A DNA stretch of 64,000 nucleotides from Clostridium lundense DSM 17049 (GCF_000619945.1 NZ_JHVC01000021.1:1-64000); one strand, 5' to 3'. Counted from the first letter of the stretch, positions 33,050-42,596 are shown. Numbers and translations: made by a program. Notes: a model not told the origin generated them from the sequence alone.

Positions 33050-34774
33050 ATGTTACAGGATATAAAGATATTGTTTGGGGATCACAGTAAAAAGCTTAGA
33101 AAACCTATAATTTTATTAACTATAGATAGTTTGTTTAATATGTTTTTTTATTCAATGTTATATTTTGTACTTCTGGATTTAATTAGCTCTCAGTTAAGTT
33201 TCCCTAAAATTAAAAATTATACTATTGTAATGGTAATAGCTTTTATAGCCAGAGCTATAATTAATGCTATGGGATATACAGGTATACAGGCTAGAGGAGC
33301 AAGGGGTATTGAGAGTATGCGTATATCATTAGGAGACCATATTAGAAATATAAATTTAGGATTTTTTAATAAAAACAGTATAGGAAGTTTATCTAATATA
33401 ATGACCAATGATTTGCAGGATTTTGAAAAAATAATAACTCACAATACCAGTGATTTAATAAAAACAGTGGCTCTTAGTGCTTATCTTCTTATAATAACAT
33501 TTTTTATTGATACTCAGTTAGCTATTATTCAGCTAGGGATTGTACTTGCAGCTATACCTATTATTTTAGCAGGAGGACGCAGGGTTGCTAAAGTAGGTAA
33601 AGAAAAGAAGATAGTAATGAACGAAGTTATATCAAGAATGGTTGAATATCTTAGTGGAATACAAGTGTTTAAATCTCATAATTTAGTTGGGGAAAAATTT
33701 GAAAGACTTGAAAAATCCTTTAGAGATTTAAAAAGAGAAAGTATAAGAACAGAAGTTTCAATCACTCCTTTTGTACTTGTGTTTCAGATAATGGTAGATT
33801 TAAGTTTTCCTATATTACTTATTATAGGAACAGCAAAGTTTGGATCAGGCAGCATTGGTAAAAAAGAGTTTTTAACATTTATTATAATAAATATGGCACT
33901 TACAAATATAATAAGAGCTTTTGCAGCTCAATATGGAGAATTTAGATATCTTAAGCTTGCAACAGAAAAATTAAGAGGAATTTATAATCATTCAGAGATG
34001 AGTTACAAATATGAAGAGGTAAATTTTAAAAATTATGATATACAGTTTGATAATGTTAGTTTTGAATATGAAGAAGGAGAAAATACTATTAATAATTTAA
34101 GCTTTAATGCCAAGGAAGGGACTATGACAGCGTTAGTAGGACCTTCTGGATCAGGAAAAACTACAATAACAAGTCTTATAGCTAGATTTTGGGATGCAAG
34201 CATTGGAACAATAAAAATAGGTGGGCAGGATATAAGTAATATAAATCCAGATTCATTATTAAAGCATATAAGTATGGTGTTTCAGGACGTGTATCTTTTA
34301 AATGATACTATATACAATAATATAAAGTTAGGGAACCTTAATGCCACAGGAGAAGAGGTAATAGAAGCAGCAAGAATTGCAAATTGTCATGAATTTATAG
34401 AGAAACTAGAAGATAAATATGACACTATGGTAGGAGAAGGTGGATCAACTTTATCAGGAGGAGAAAAACAAAGAATATCTATAGCAAGGGCAATATTAAA
34501 AGATGCACCTATAGTTCTTTTAGATGAAGCTACTGCTTCTTTAGATGCAGATAATGAGTTTGAAATTAGAAAAGCCATAAAAAAACTTACGACAAATAAA
34601 ACTGTAATAGTAATAGCTCATAGACTAAACACTATAAAAGATGCAGATCAAATTATAGTGTTAAATGAAGGCTGTATAGAAGAAAGGGGCAGTCATGAAA
34701 AATTAATAAAAAATAAAAAGAGATATTACAATATGTACAATGAAATGGAAAGAGCACAAAACTGGGCAATATAA
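33050..34774 (+). CDS. ABC exporter-type half-transporter, YbtQ-like (ferric siderophore uptake)
   Basis: 574 residues. A six-helix transmembrane domain is followed by an ATPase with Walker A GPSGSGKTT (~364), signature LSGGEKQRIS (~469), Walker B IVLLDEATAS (~490) and switch His in VIAHRLNT. The catalytic Glu is intact. The start overlaps the end of the preceding gene's stop region by a 1-bp gap, with its ribosome site GGAGGGG inside the last codons, a sign of coupled, equimolar synthesis. With the upstream partner it probably forms one heterodimeric transporter. No siderophore biosynthesis genes are seen in the window, so the substrate is likely a siderophore made by other organisms (inference). 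Confidence 0.87.
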   Translation: MLQDIKILFGDHSKKLRKPIILLTIDSLFNMFFYSMLYFVLLDLISSQLSFPKIKNYTIVMVIAFIARAIINAMGYTGIQARGARGIESMRISLGDHIRNINLGFFNKNSIGSLSNIMTNDLQDFEKIITHNTSDLIKTVALSAYLLIITFFIDTQLAIIQLGIVLAAIPIILAGGRRVAKVGKEKKIVMNEVISRMVEYLSGIQVFKSHNLVGEKFERLEKSFRDLKRESIRTEVSITPFVLVFQIMVDLSFPILLIIGTAKFGSGSIGKKEFLTFIIINMALTNIIRAFAAQYGEFRYLKLATEKLRGIYNHSEMSYKYEEVNFKNYDIQFDNVSFEYEEGENTINNLSFNAKEGTMTALVGPSGSGKTTITSLIARFWDASIGTIKIGGQDISNINPDSLLKHISMVFQDVYLLNDTIYNNIKLGNLNATGEEVIEAARIANCHEFIEKLEDKYDTMVGEGGSTLSGGEKQRISIARAILKDAPIVLLDEATASLDADNEFEIRKAIKKLTTNKTVIVIAHRLNTIKDADQIIVLNEGCIEERGSHEKLIKNKKRYYNMYNEMERAQNWAI

Positions 34775-34844
34775 AAAAGTATGATACACTTTTTTTAGAG
34801 AATAGAGTAAGCTATAAAAATTATTTATACTAGGAAGTGATTAC

Positions 34845-35333
34845 ATGAGCGCATATTCTTTTATTGCAACTGATTATGAATTGCCAGAGTTAGATAACTC
34901 AAAAGAGAAAATTATTACTGTGAGAGAAGCAATTAAATTAGGTATAAAACCGCATGAACTAGTTCCTTGGGAAAGAATGAATCCAGATGATAAAGTAATG
35001 ATTGTTGATAACGAGGATGATTTAGGCGAATTAGTTATTGCAAAGGGTACTGCATATGAAAAAAATGTAAGATGGTATACAAAAAGGACATTTATATACT
35101 CAGTATATTTCAGGTATACAGAATCTCGTGCAAATCAACTTCTAGAATATTTAAAAGAAAACATTATAGAAGGACAAAAACTTGAATTATGGTCAATATG
35201 GCTTGATGACAAGCAGAAAATTAAACCTATTATTTGCGATTATGAAGAAATTGGTTTAGACAACATAAAGCGAATGTATGATTGGAAAAGTAAGAATCAT
35301 GTAATTTATAGCTGTATTATAATAAAAGGATAA
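34845..35333 (+). CDS. Hypothetical cytoplasmic protein, 162 residues
   Basis: A 162-residue soluble protein with no signal peptide or membrane helix and no motif I can assign. It is rich in charged and aromatic residues (RWYTKRTFIYSVYFRYTESR; ELWSIWLDD). The ATG has ribosome site AGGAAGTG. It starts 70 bp after the ABC pair, with no obvious terminator between, so read-through from the Fur-controlled promoter is possible. It is followed by one of the four related ACTGTATTATTCAA-type hairpins, which acts as its terminator. Confidence 0.6.
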   Translation: MSAYSFIATDYELPELDNSKEKIITVREAIKLGIKPHELVPWERMNPDDKVMIVDNEDDLGELVIAKGTAYEKNVRWYTKRTFIYSVYFRYTESRANQLLEYLKENIIEGQKLELWSIWLDDKQKIKPIICDYEEIGLDNIKRMYDWKSKNHVIYSCIIIKG

Positions 35334-35387
35334 AATGATATGGGATTTTCATATTTAATATTTTCAATTAAAAAATGAATGATTTAT

Positions 35388-35427
35388 AAAAACACTGTAT
35401 TATTCAAACTTGAATTTTACGGTATTT
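35388..35427 (+). terminator. Hairpin of the ACTGTATTATTCAA family (copy A)
   Basis: AACACTGTATTATTCAA pairs (with G-U pairs) with TTGAATTTTACGGTATT. Closely related hairpins lie at 37040-37081, 42495-42536 and 47668-47710. Confidence 0.7.
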
Positions 35428-35530
35428 GTAAAATATGTTATAGTTAAATTATAATTGTATTATTATGTGAGTTAGTTATTTATTAAACTACCTGATAAAT
35501 TAGAAATTTGTAAGAGAGGAAAATTAAAAT

Positions 35531-36280
35531 ATGTGTACTGATTTTGTTACCTTAACAAAAGAAAATCTTGCTAATGAACATTTATGCTGTATTATACGCA
35601 GTAAAAAACCCCATCAAGGTATTGACGAAAAACGACAATGGCTTTCTGATAGACTAAATGAAGGGCATGTTTTTAGAAAGTTAAATGAAAAGGCAACAGT
35701 TTTTATTGAATATGCTCCTCTTGAAACAGCTTGGGTTCCTATAACTGGTGATAACTATTACTATATATATTGCTTATGGGTTTCCGGTAGTTATAAAGGA
35801 AAAGGGTATGGAAAATCACTAATGGAGTATTGTTTGGCAGATGCAAGAGAAAAGGGTAAATCAGGCATTTGCATGCTCGGAGCAAAGAAACAAAAACATT
35901 GGCTTTCTGATCAATCATTTGTGAAGAAGTTTGGTTTTGAGGTTGTTGATACTACGGATAATGGATATGAACTGCTTGCACTTTCTTTTGATGGAACAAC
36001 ACCAAAGTTCACACAAAATGCTAAAAAACAAGAAATTGAATGTAAAGATTTAATAATTTATTATGATATGCAATGCCCTTATATCTATCAAAACATTGAG
36101 AAGATAAAACAGTATTGTGAAATGAATGATGTTCCCGTATCTTTAATTCAAGTGGATATACTAGAAAAAGCAAAGGAATTACCTTGTGTTTTTAATAACT
36201 ATGCTGTGTTTTATAAAGGAAAATTTGAGACGGTGAATTTATTAGATATCGGAAGTTTAGAGAGAATACTCAAGAAATGA
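35531..36280 (+). CDS. GNAT N-acetyltransferase with C-terminal YoaP-like domain
   Basis: 249 residues. Residues ~1-155 form a GNAT fold with the acetyl-CoA motif LWVSGSYKGKGYGKSLMEYC near 80-100. The C-terminal ~85 residues (DLIIYYDMQCPYIYQNIEKIKQYCEMNDVPVSLIQVD) are the YoaP-like extension, thioredoxin-like in appearance with a Cys in MQCPY. This two-domain form is common in Firmicutes and poorly characterised. Ribosome site AGAGAGGA. Single gene. Confidence 0.85.
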   Translation: MCTDFVTLTKENLANEHLCCIIRSKKPHQGIDEKRQWLSDRLNEGHVFRKLNEKATVFIEYAPLETAWVPITGDNYYYIYCLWVSGSYKGKGYGKSLMEYCLADAREKGKSGICMLGAKKQKHWLSDQSFVKKFGFEVVDTTDNGYELLALSFDGTTPKFTQNAKKQEIECKDLIIYYDMQCPYIYQNIEKIKQYCEMNDVPVSLIQVDILEKAKELPCVFNNYAVFYKGKFETVNLLDIGSLERILKK

Positions 36281-36404
36281 GAATACAATTTTGGGTTTTT
36301 CTTTTGATAATTAGGATTGTCTATTAAAAAGAAGTATCACCTGAATGTATGATGGAGATATAGCTATAAGGTTTGTTAAATTAGAATTTGTAGGGGGAAT
36401 GAAT

Positions 36405-36968
36405 ATGGAAGCAAGAAAATTATTGGATGCATTATTGGTCGCCGAAAAGCTGAAAGATACAACTCGCCATTGCTATACTTCCAAAGGCAGACATGAGAGT
36501 GTTGCAGAACATAGTTGGATGATGACCTTGATGGCTTTCTTTATGAGGGATGAGTTTCCTGAAGCTGACATGGATAAGGTTATCAGAATGTGTATTATTC
36601 ACGACTTGGGAGAATGTTTTACTGGAGATATTCCTACTTTTGAAAAGAACCTAGACCACGAGCTGATTGAAGAAAATCTGCTGTATAGCTGGGTTCATTC
36701 CTTACCAGAGGAATATGCAGTAGAAATGCGAGAACTTTATGAGGAAATGGCAGAGCGTAAAACAGTTGAAGCTCAGATTTATAAAGCAATTGATGGCCTT
36801 GAAGCATTGATTCAGCACAATGTGTCCGACTTGTCTACTTGGATTCCAAAAGAATTTGAACTCAATCTAACCTACGCAGATGATAAGGTTGCGTTCTCCG
36901 ATTATTTAAAATCTTTAAGACAAGCTGTTCGTGAAGATACCATCAAAAAAATTGATGAAGCAAAGTAA
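36405..36968 (+). CDS. HD-domain phosphohydrolase, YfbR/5'-nucleotidase-like
   Basis: 187 residues from the ATG at 36405, which has AGGGGG 7 nt upstream; earlier in-frame starts (36345, 36399) lie before or on that site. The HD metal site is seen in RHESVAEHSWMM (His ~30-34) and the adjacent HD pair in CIIHDLGECFTGDIP (~68), with a later Asp in KAIDGLEALIQH. Family members hydrolyse deoxynucleoside monophosphates or related substrates. The codon use looks slightly less AT-rich than the neighbours, hinting at transfer. It is followed by hairpin B. Confidence 0.85.
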   Translation: MEARKLLDALLVAEKLKDTTRHCYTSKGRHESVAEHSWMMTLMAFFMRDEFPEADMDKVIRMCIIHDLGECFTGDIPTFEKNLDHELIEENLLYSWVHSLPEEYAVEMRELYEEMAERKTVEAQIYKAIDGLEALIQHNVSDLSTWIPKEFELNLTYADDKVAFSDYLKSLRQAVREDTIKKIDEAK

Positions 36969-37039
36969 AACTCTGCGATAAATATCAGTTTGTTGGTTAG
37001 ATCCTTTAAGAGATAAGGAAAATTAAATTAAAAATAGTA

Positions 37040-37081
37040 AAAAAATACCGTATTATTCAAAATGATATACGGTATTTTTTA
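37040..37081 (+). terminator. Hairpin of the ACTGTATTATTCAA family (copy B)
   Basis: AAAAAATACCGTAT pairs with ATACGGTATTTTTT, a strong symmetric stem, with the family string TATTCAAAATG in the loop. It terminates the HD-domain gene. Confidence 0.85.
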
Positions 37082-37224
37082 CTTGAGGACAGGTAGCTGA
37101 AAAAACATTGGATTGATATATGGAATACAATTTGGTAAATAGCAATTATTCAAATTAATGTTATAATTGTCCTATAAATAATCTGCATTTTAGCATGAAA
37201 TTGTATAATAAAGAAGGTGGAATT

Positions 37225-37920
37225 TTGAATAAAGTTTTAGTTATTGATGATGATAAAGAGCTTTGTACTCTTTTGAAAAAGTGTATCACAAAAAATAATA
37301 TGGATGGGGAAGTTTGTTATTCAGGTAAAGATGGACTAGCTAAAATTTCTCAAATGGATTTTCAGCTAATTGTATTAGATGTAATGATGCCAGATATGGA
37401 TGGCTTTGAAGCATTGAAAAAAATCCGTGAAGTAAGTAGTGTGCCTGTTTTGATGTTAACTTCCAAAACAGAAAATAGCGATAAAGTTTATGGGCTTCGT
37501 ATTGGTGCAGATGATTATCTAACAAAGCCATTTAACATCGAGGAATTTATTGCTCGTGTGGTTTCACTAATCCGTAGATATACCATACTCAATTCAAGTG
37601 AGGAAAAAGGGCAGGACAAGCTTTCATTTAAAGGTTTAATAATTGAATTAGATAGCCGAATAGTTACAGTTAATGATGAGAAAATAGAATTGCCTGCAAA
37701 AGAATTTGATATACTTAGTTATTGTGCAAGAAATCAAGGGAAAATCCTTACAAAACAACAGATTTACGAAGAAGTTTGGAAAGAACAGTATGCCTATGAT
37801 GATAGCAATATTATGGCAATAATCAGTAGACTTCGTAAAAAAATTGAACCAGATTCCAGTCATCCAACCTACATTCAAACAGTAAAAGGGGTTGGATATA
37901 GATTTAATCGTGAGGTGTAG
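37225..37920 (+). CDS. Two-component response regulator, OmpR family
   Basis: 231 residues from a TTG at 37225 that has GAAGGTGG in front; an ATG at 37195 precedes that site. The receiver domain has the acidic pair DDD at residues 7-9, phosphoacceptor Asp in LIVLDVMMPDMDG (~52), Thr in VLMLTSKT (~80) and Lys in DDYLTKPF (~102). The C-terminal ~95 residues are an OmpR-type winged helix (ELPAKEFDILSYCARNQGKI ... TVKGVGYRF). It forms an operon with the kinase 3 bp downstream. Its likely targets are the CAAGGTTAA repeats ahead of the ABC transporter genes. Confidence 0.93.
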   Translation: MNKVLVIDDDKELCTLLKKCITKNNMDGEVCYSGKDGLAKISQMDFQLIVLDVMMPDMDGFEALKKIREVSSVPVLMLTSKTENSDKVYGLRIGADDYLTKPFNIEEFIARVVSLIRRYTILNSSEEKGQDKLSFKGLIIELDSRIVTVNDEKIELPAKEFDILSYCARNQGKILTKQQIYEEVWKEQYAYDDSNIMAIISRLRKKIEPDSSHPTYIQTVKGVGYRFNREV

Positions 37921-37923
37921 CTT

Positions 37924-38862
37924 ATGGAAAATATAAATTCAAGCATAATAATTGCTTTGTTTTTAATAGCAGTTTTTTTTATTATATTTTCAGTTATTCT
38001 TCTGAGAAAATTTCATGTTATGAAATTAAAACTAGAAGGTGTTTCAGAAGTTTTAGATGATATTTCTCAAGGAAACTTTAATCATAAAATCCTTGTTACC
38101 TCAAATGATATAACAGCTAAAATTAGTTATAAAATCAATGAAATCATTTATAATTACCAAGAGGAAATTATAGATTTAAAAAAAGCTAGTGAAACTAATA
38201 AACAATTAATGACTAGTCTTTCTCATGATGTGCGTACTCCCTTAACAACTTTAATAGGGTATCTGGATGCAGTGAAAAAAGATATTGTTACTGGTGATGA
38301 AAAGGAACAATATCTTGAAACTGCAAGACTAAAAGCTTATGATATGAAAGAATATGTGGATATGTTATTTCAATGGTTCAAGCTGAATTCAAATGAAGAA
38401 ACTTTTACCAAACAGGATGTAGAGATTTCAGAAGTAACACGAAACATCTTAAAGGATTGGATAACTGTTTTTGAAGATAAAGCCTTAGATTTTGAAATTG
38501 ATATTCCTGAACAGAAAAACATAATCCAAATTGATATGAATGCTTATAGCCGCATAATGAATAACTTAATTCAAAATGTGGTATCTCACAGTAAGGCATC
38601 TTGCATAGAAGTAAATATTCACCGTTTAGAGAGTCATGTAAAAGTTTGTGTGGCTGATAATGGAAAAGGTATTGCACAACATGATTTAGATCATATTTTT
38701 GAACGCTTGTATAAGTGTGATAAAGCACGTTCTCAAAAAGGCAGCGGGTTAGGACTTTCTATTGTACATAAACTGGTTATGAAAATGGATGGCACCATTA
38801 CAGTAGAAAGTGAGGAAAATAAAGGAACTAAGTTTACTATTAAATTTCCACTAGCCTCCTAA
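37924..38862 (+). CDS. Sensor histidine kinase of the lantibiotic/antimicrobial-peptide type
   Basis: 312 residues. A single N-terminal membrane helix (~8-28) has almost no extracellular loop, then a HAMP-like stretch to ~95. The HisKA box is SLSHDVRTPLTTLIGYLDA (phospho-His ~102). The ATPase has NNLIQNV (N box), DNGKGI (G1) and GSGLGLS (G2). The very short sensor suggests the signal is perceived in the membrane or via the neighbouring ABC transporter, as described for antimicrobial-peptide sensing systems of Firmicutes. Cotranscribed with the upstream regulator. Confidence 0.92.
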   Translation: MENINSSIIIALFLIAVFFIIFSVILLRKFHVMKLKLEGVSEVLDDISQGNFNHKILVTSNDITAKISYKINEIIYNYQEEIIDLKKASETNKQLMTSLSHDVRTPLTTLIGYLDAVKKDIVTGDEKEQYLETARLKAYDMKEYVDMLFQWFKLNSNEETFTKQDVEISEVTRNILKDWITVFEDKALDFEIDIPEQKNIIQIDMNAYSRIMNNLIQNVVSHSKASCIEVNIHRLESHVKVCVADNGKGIAQHDLDHIFERLYKCDKARSQKGSGLGLSIVHKLVMKMDGTITVESEENKGTKFTIKFPLAS

Positions 38863-38890
38863 AAAAGCTCTGTTTAATGCAGGGTTTTTT
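38861..38890 (+). terminator. Terminator between kinase and ABC transporter genes
   Basis: AAAAAGCTCTG pairs with CAGGGTTTTT around TTTAATG, followed by TTATTTTTT. It separates the regulatory operon from its target operon. Confidence 0.85.
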
Positions 38891-38903
38891 ATTTTTTAAA
38901 ATG

Positions 38904-38956
38904 CAAGGTTAATGCAAGGTTAACACAAGGTTAATGTAAGACTAGGATGGTAGTAT
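38904..38956 (+). promoter_or_regulatory. Response-regulator binding array (CAAGGTTAA x3, 11-bp period) and promoter
   Basis: CAAGGTTAA occurs at 38904-38912, 38915-38923 and 38926-38934. The third repeat overlaps the -35 position of a promoter whose -10 is TAGTAT (38951-38956). Tandem repeats with about one helical turn spacing just upstream of -10 are typical OmpR-family activator sites. Confidence 0.8.
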
Positions 38957-38987
38957 TAAATCATTAAAACACAGGAGGCTTTTATAT

Positions 38988-39911
38988 ATGAGTGATTTTA
39001 TTATTGAAACTAATAGACTAACAAAACAGTATGGAGATCAAAAAAGCGTAAATAATCTTAATATGCATGTACGTAAAGGGCGAATTTATGGTTTGCTAGG
39101 GCGTAATGGAGCGGGGAAAACCACAACTATGAAAATGCTTTTAAACTTAGCAAAACCAACCTCTGGTGAAGTTCATATTTTTGGAAAAGATATTAGAACC
39201 AATGAAAAAAAGATTTTACCACGTATTGGCAGTCTAATTGAATCACCTGGATTTTATCCTAATTTAACAGGAACAGAAAATCTAAAGATTTTTGCAGAGC
39301 TAAGGGGGATTCCCAAAAGAAATGCCATTGAAAATGCATTGGAGTTGGTGAGTCTTCCATATAGGGATAAAAAGTTGTATTCTCAATATTCACTTGGGAT
39401 GAAGCAACGTCTTGCCATAGCTTTAGCAGTAATGCATGATCCAGAATTATTAATATTAGATGAACCTATAAATGGATTAGATCCTATTGGAATTGCAGAA
39501 GTACGTTCATTTATTCGTAAGCTCTCTGAGGAAAGAGGAAAAACCATATTGATTTCTAGTCATATATTATCAGAAATTGCTCTGTTAGCTGATGATATTG
39601 GTATTATTGATAATGGAGTTCTTTTGGAAGAAGAAAGTCTTGAAGAACTTGAAGGTAAAAACAGTAAATATATTCATTTCATTGTATCGGATATAGCACA
39701 GGCGGCTCGTATTCTAGAAGGAAGCTTCAATACGAAAAATTTTCATGTGGAAGATGAACATGGAATAAGACTTTATGATACCAATTTATTATTACCTATT
39801 ATTAACCGCACTTTTATAGAAAACGGAGTTGATATTACAGAAGCTCATGTTTGTGAAAACACATTGGAGGATTACTTCAAGAAGGTAACTGGAGGTGTAG
39901 GTATTGCTTAA
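38988..39911 (+). CDS. ABC transporter ATPase, LanF/CprA/BcrA-like
   Basis: 307 residues. Walker A is GRNGAGKTT (~37), the signature YSLGMKQRLAIALAV (~135), and Walker B LLILDEPINGLDP (~155). The C-terminal ~80 residues are the extra domain found in bacitracin/lantibiotic immunity ATPases. It has its own regulated promoter with RR repeats. With the two permeases that follow it forms a LanFEG-like ABC-2 transporter that probably removes lantibiotics or similar peptides from the membrane. Confidence 0.92.
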   Translation: MSDFIIETNRLTKQYGDQKSVNNLNMHVRKGRIYGLLGRNGAGKTTTMKMLLNLAKPTSGEVHIFGKDIRTNEKKILPRIGSLIESPGFYPNLTGTENLKIFAELRGIPKRNAIENALELVSLPYRDKKLYSQYSLGMKQRLAIALAVMHDPELLILDEPINGLDPIGIAEVRSFIRKLSEERGKTILISSHILSEIALLADDIGIIDNGVLLEEESLEELEGKNSKYIHFIVSDIAQAARILEGSFNTKNFHVEDEHGIRLYDTNLLLPIINRTFIENGVDITEAHVCENTLEDYFKKVTGGVGIA

Positions 39912-40686
39912 GCTGATAAAATGTGAATTTTGGAAATTAAAGCGCAAAAAATTTATTCAGCTTGTTATTGCTTCAGCTTTTTTATTTCCTATTCCATTAA
40001 CTTTTATTATGATGAAGCCTTCAATACAAGAAAGATTTTCTGGGCCATCAGAGATTTATGATGCACTTTGGAATGAAATTATTGGATTTGGAATACAATT
40101 TTTGTTTCCTTGTATTTTAGGCACAATTGCAGCTATATTGTTTTTTATGGAACGAGATAATGATACCTTTAAGAATTTACGGACTATTCCAGTTTCAAGT
40201 ACTGAAATGGTTTTTGCAAAGATATGTGTACTTTTTATAGTAAGCATTGTATTTTGTGTTGCATCTACTGTAGCATCCATTGTTTGTGGAAGTATAATAT
40301 TTGAAGTAAATGGTATATGGTATAAACTATGGTTTTCAGTAGTAATGGGCATTTTTACTACAGCAGGAACTCTTCCTTTGGTTGTGGTCATTGTATTCTT
40401 CAGCCGTTCCTATATTTTTTCTATCCTACTTTGTGTTTTTTATAGCTTTTTAAATATGAGTGCTACTTTTATGTATGATGTGCTACCTAAATCAGTTCTT
40501 CACATTTTCCCTAATCCACTAACTACCTTTTGGAGTGCAGGAAATATGGCAAAGCACATTAAAATGGATTTAACAAAGCTTGAATTTCTCATTCCATCCA
40601 CTATACAAGTGGTAACTACACTATTTATTATGGCAACAGCATCAATTTTTATAATAGTTCGTTTATATAGAATAAGGGAGGAATGA
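39904..40686 (+). CDS. ABC-2 type permease, LanE/CprB-like
   Basis: 260 residues with six membrane helices, starting LIKCEFWKLKRKK, the typical amino terminus of lantibiotic-immunity permeases. The start is TTG at 39904 and overlaps the ATPase gene by 8 bp, with ribosome site GGAGGTG. It is a subunit of the same transporter as the flanking genes. Sequence similarity with the next permease shows the pair arose by duplication. Confidence 0.9.
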   Translation: MLKLIKCEFWKLKRKKFIQLVIASAFLFPIPLTFIMMKPSIQERFSGPSEIYDALWNEIIGFGIQFLFPCILGTIAAILFFMERDNDTFKNLRTIPVSSTEMVFAKICVLFIVSIVFCVASTVASIVCGSIIFEVNGIWYKLWFSVVMGIFTTAGTLPLVVVIVFFSRSYIFSILLCVFYSFLNMSATFMYDVLPKSVLHIFPNPLTTFWSAGNMAKHIKMDLTKLEFLIPSTIQVVTTLFIMATASIFIIVRLYRIREE

Positions 40687-40692
40687 TAGAAA

Positions 40693-41475
40693 ATGTGGCA
40701 TATAGTGAAGACAGAATTATGGAAATTAAAGCGATATTCTATTATATGGACAGGCATTGTTTTAATGCTTTTATCTGTACTTTTAACTTTGTTTACATCC
40801 CTTGCAAATGATGGGTCAGTATGGGATTTTAGATACTTTATCGAGCAGGTTATAAAAAATAATATGACCATTATTTTTCCTATGTGCATTACTTTAATTG
40901 CAGGATATATTATTAACCGTGAACAAAAAGATGATACGTTAAAAAGTATCTTGGCCGTTCCAATTTCTTTTAAAAAATTATTGATGGGAAAGATTATTGT
41001 TGTTGGTTTATTATCATTGGTGTTTGGAATAGCATGCTGGATTTTTATGATTATATCAAATCTTATTGTTGAATTTCCAGGTTTTACAGTATCTCTACTT
41101 ATACAATCTTTTATTCAAATTACCTTTTTTAATTTATTACTTTACTTGGCGGTGTTACCAATCATTATTGGAACTAGCCATTTGCAAAACGGATTTTTAG
41201 CAGGTACTATTGGTGCCTTTGTCTATGGATATATTGGAATGTTTGCCGCTGGACATAAAATACTATTGAATTTGTATCCTATATCAGCTTGCTTAGGAAT
41301 TATTAAATATCGTGCCTATGACCCTGATGTCACATACAACACACCTCTTTGCTATTTGACTATGGTACTTATGATTGTTATTTCGGCAGCTTTGATATGG
41401 ACAACATCTAATGGAATAGAGCTTAAAAAATCTGTGAAAAAGAAAACTAAATCAGTGAAGAAAAAAGGTTGGTGA
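40693..41475 (+). CDS. ABC-2 type permease, LanG/CprC-like
   Basis: 260 residues with six membrane helices and a Lys-rich C-terminal tail (KKSVKKKTKSVKKKGW) that should face the cytoplasm. The N-terminus HIVKTELWKLKRYS parallels that of the preceding permease. Ribosome site GGGAGG lies in the end of the preceding gene, which ends 6 bp upstream. It completes the kinase/regulator plus ATPase/permease/permease set known from clostridial Cpr-type and NisFEG-type resistance. No lantibiotic structural or biosynthesis gene is present, so this is a resistance rather than self-immunity locus (inference). Confidence 0.9.
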   Translation: MWHIVKTELWKLKRYSIIWTGIVLMLLSVLLTLFTSLANDGSVWDFRYFIEQVIKNNMTIIFPMCITLIAGYIINREQKDDTLKSILAVPISFKKLLMGKIIVVGLLSLVFGIACWIFMIISNLIVEFPGFTVSLLIQSFIQITFFNLLLYLAVLPIIIGTSHLQNGFLAGTIGAFVYGYIGMFAAGHKILLNLYPISACLGIIKYRAYDPDVTYNTPLCYLTMVLMIVISAALIWTTSNGIELKKSVKKKTKSVKKKGW

Positions 41476-41742
41476 ATATGGTATTTAGTTTATATAATTA
41501 TGATAAAAATTGAGCAAAGGATATATAGTATGAAAAAAATACAACGTAACTACTAAATTTAGAGATACGAACAATGTTCTTTGATAACTGAATAATGCGG
41601 TGAAAAAGCAGAAATGTTTAGCAAATTATTGGAGGTAAATGTGGTTTTTTATAATTGTATTTATGATACAATTATTATTAACAAAGTCAAAATAGTAAAA
41701 TATGTAGAAGCAAAAATTAATTTTTATAGGCGAGGTATGAAG

Positions 41743-42411
41743 ATGGAAGATTATAACATTGTTAAAAATGATTTTAATGAAATTTCACAACTCGATGAAC
41801 TAACATGGAATCATAATAATTGTTACTTTGAACACCTTATAAAACTTATACCAAATAACGTTGAAACCTGCCTGGAAATAGGTTGTGGAAAAGGTGAACT
41901 TTCCTTTATGTTGTCAAAGAAATCCCAAAAAGTAATTGCAGTTGACCTTGCAGATAAAATGATTGAAAGTGCAAAAGTCTTACATCCGAATAACAATATA
42001 AGTTATATTTGTGAAAATATTCTCGATATGAAATTTGAAAGCAATAGCTTTGATGTTATTATAACAACAGCAACAGCACATCATTTGCCCTATGACTGGC
42101 TACTATGTTTCGCAAAGAATAAACTTAAAAAAGGTGGTAAACTAATTATATTAGACCTTGTAAAAGCCAAATCATTAAGTGATTATATTATATGGGGTAG
42201 TGCTATTATTCCTAATATCGTTATGAACTTAATAAAAAACGGTAGGTTGCAAAAAGATGACGCTCATTCAAAAGAAGTTTGGGAGAGACATGGTAAACAT
42301 GACAGGTATATGACAATTAATGAGATAAAATCGTCAGCACAAAAACATATTCCTACAGCAAAAGTTAGACGCAAACTCTTTTGGAGATATTTATTAGTAT
42401 GGCAAAAATAG
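41743..42411 (+). CDS. Class I SAM-dependent methyltransferase
   Basis: 222 residues from the ATG at 41743 (GAGG 7 nt upstream); in-frame starts at 41614 and 41737 lie too far from or too near that site. The SAM-binding motif I is CLEIGCGKGELSFML (~42), followed by the acidic VIAVDLADKMIESAK (~62) and the post-I/II region FDVIITTATAHHLP (~105). The overall pattern is of the Methyltransf_11/25 type. The substrate is not predictable. Single gene followed by hairpin C. Confidence 0.85.
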   Translation: MEDYNIVKNDFNEISQLDELTWNHNNCYFEHLIKLIPNNVETCLEIGCGKGELSFMLSKKSQKVIAVDLADKMIESAKVLHPNNNISYICENILDMKFESNSFDVIITTATAHHLPYDWLLCFAKNKLKKGGKLIILDLVKAKSLSDYIIWGSAIIPNIVMNLIKNGRLQKDDAHSKEVWERHGKHDRYMTINEIKSSAQKHIPTAKVRRKLFWRYLLVWQK

Positions 42412-42494
42412 TTATAAGGAAAGCATACTCTACAAATAGATTAATTCGTACTATTTTAATTTAACGTCACAGCTAAAAAAATGAGCAATTCACC

Positions 42495-42536
42495 GAAACA
42501 CTGTATTATTCAAATTTGAATTTTACAGCGTTTTTG
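42495..42536 (+). terminator. Hairpin of the ACTGTATTATTCAA family (copy C)
   Basis: AAACACTGTATTATTCAAA pairs with TTTGAATTTTACAGCGTTT, followed by TTGCG. Same family as copies A, B and D. Confidence 0.75.
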
Positions 42537-42596
42537 CGTCGCACTCCAAAGATTTTATGAAGTACCTGAAGATTAATTAATAAGGGAGATTATTCT

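Noticed and set aside
41476..41613. GTTCTTTGATAACTGAATAATG resembling an rRNA-operon leader
   Set aside because: No rRNA or tRNA sequence follows; the match is short.
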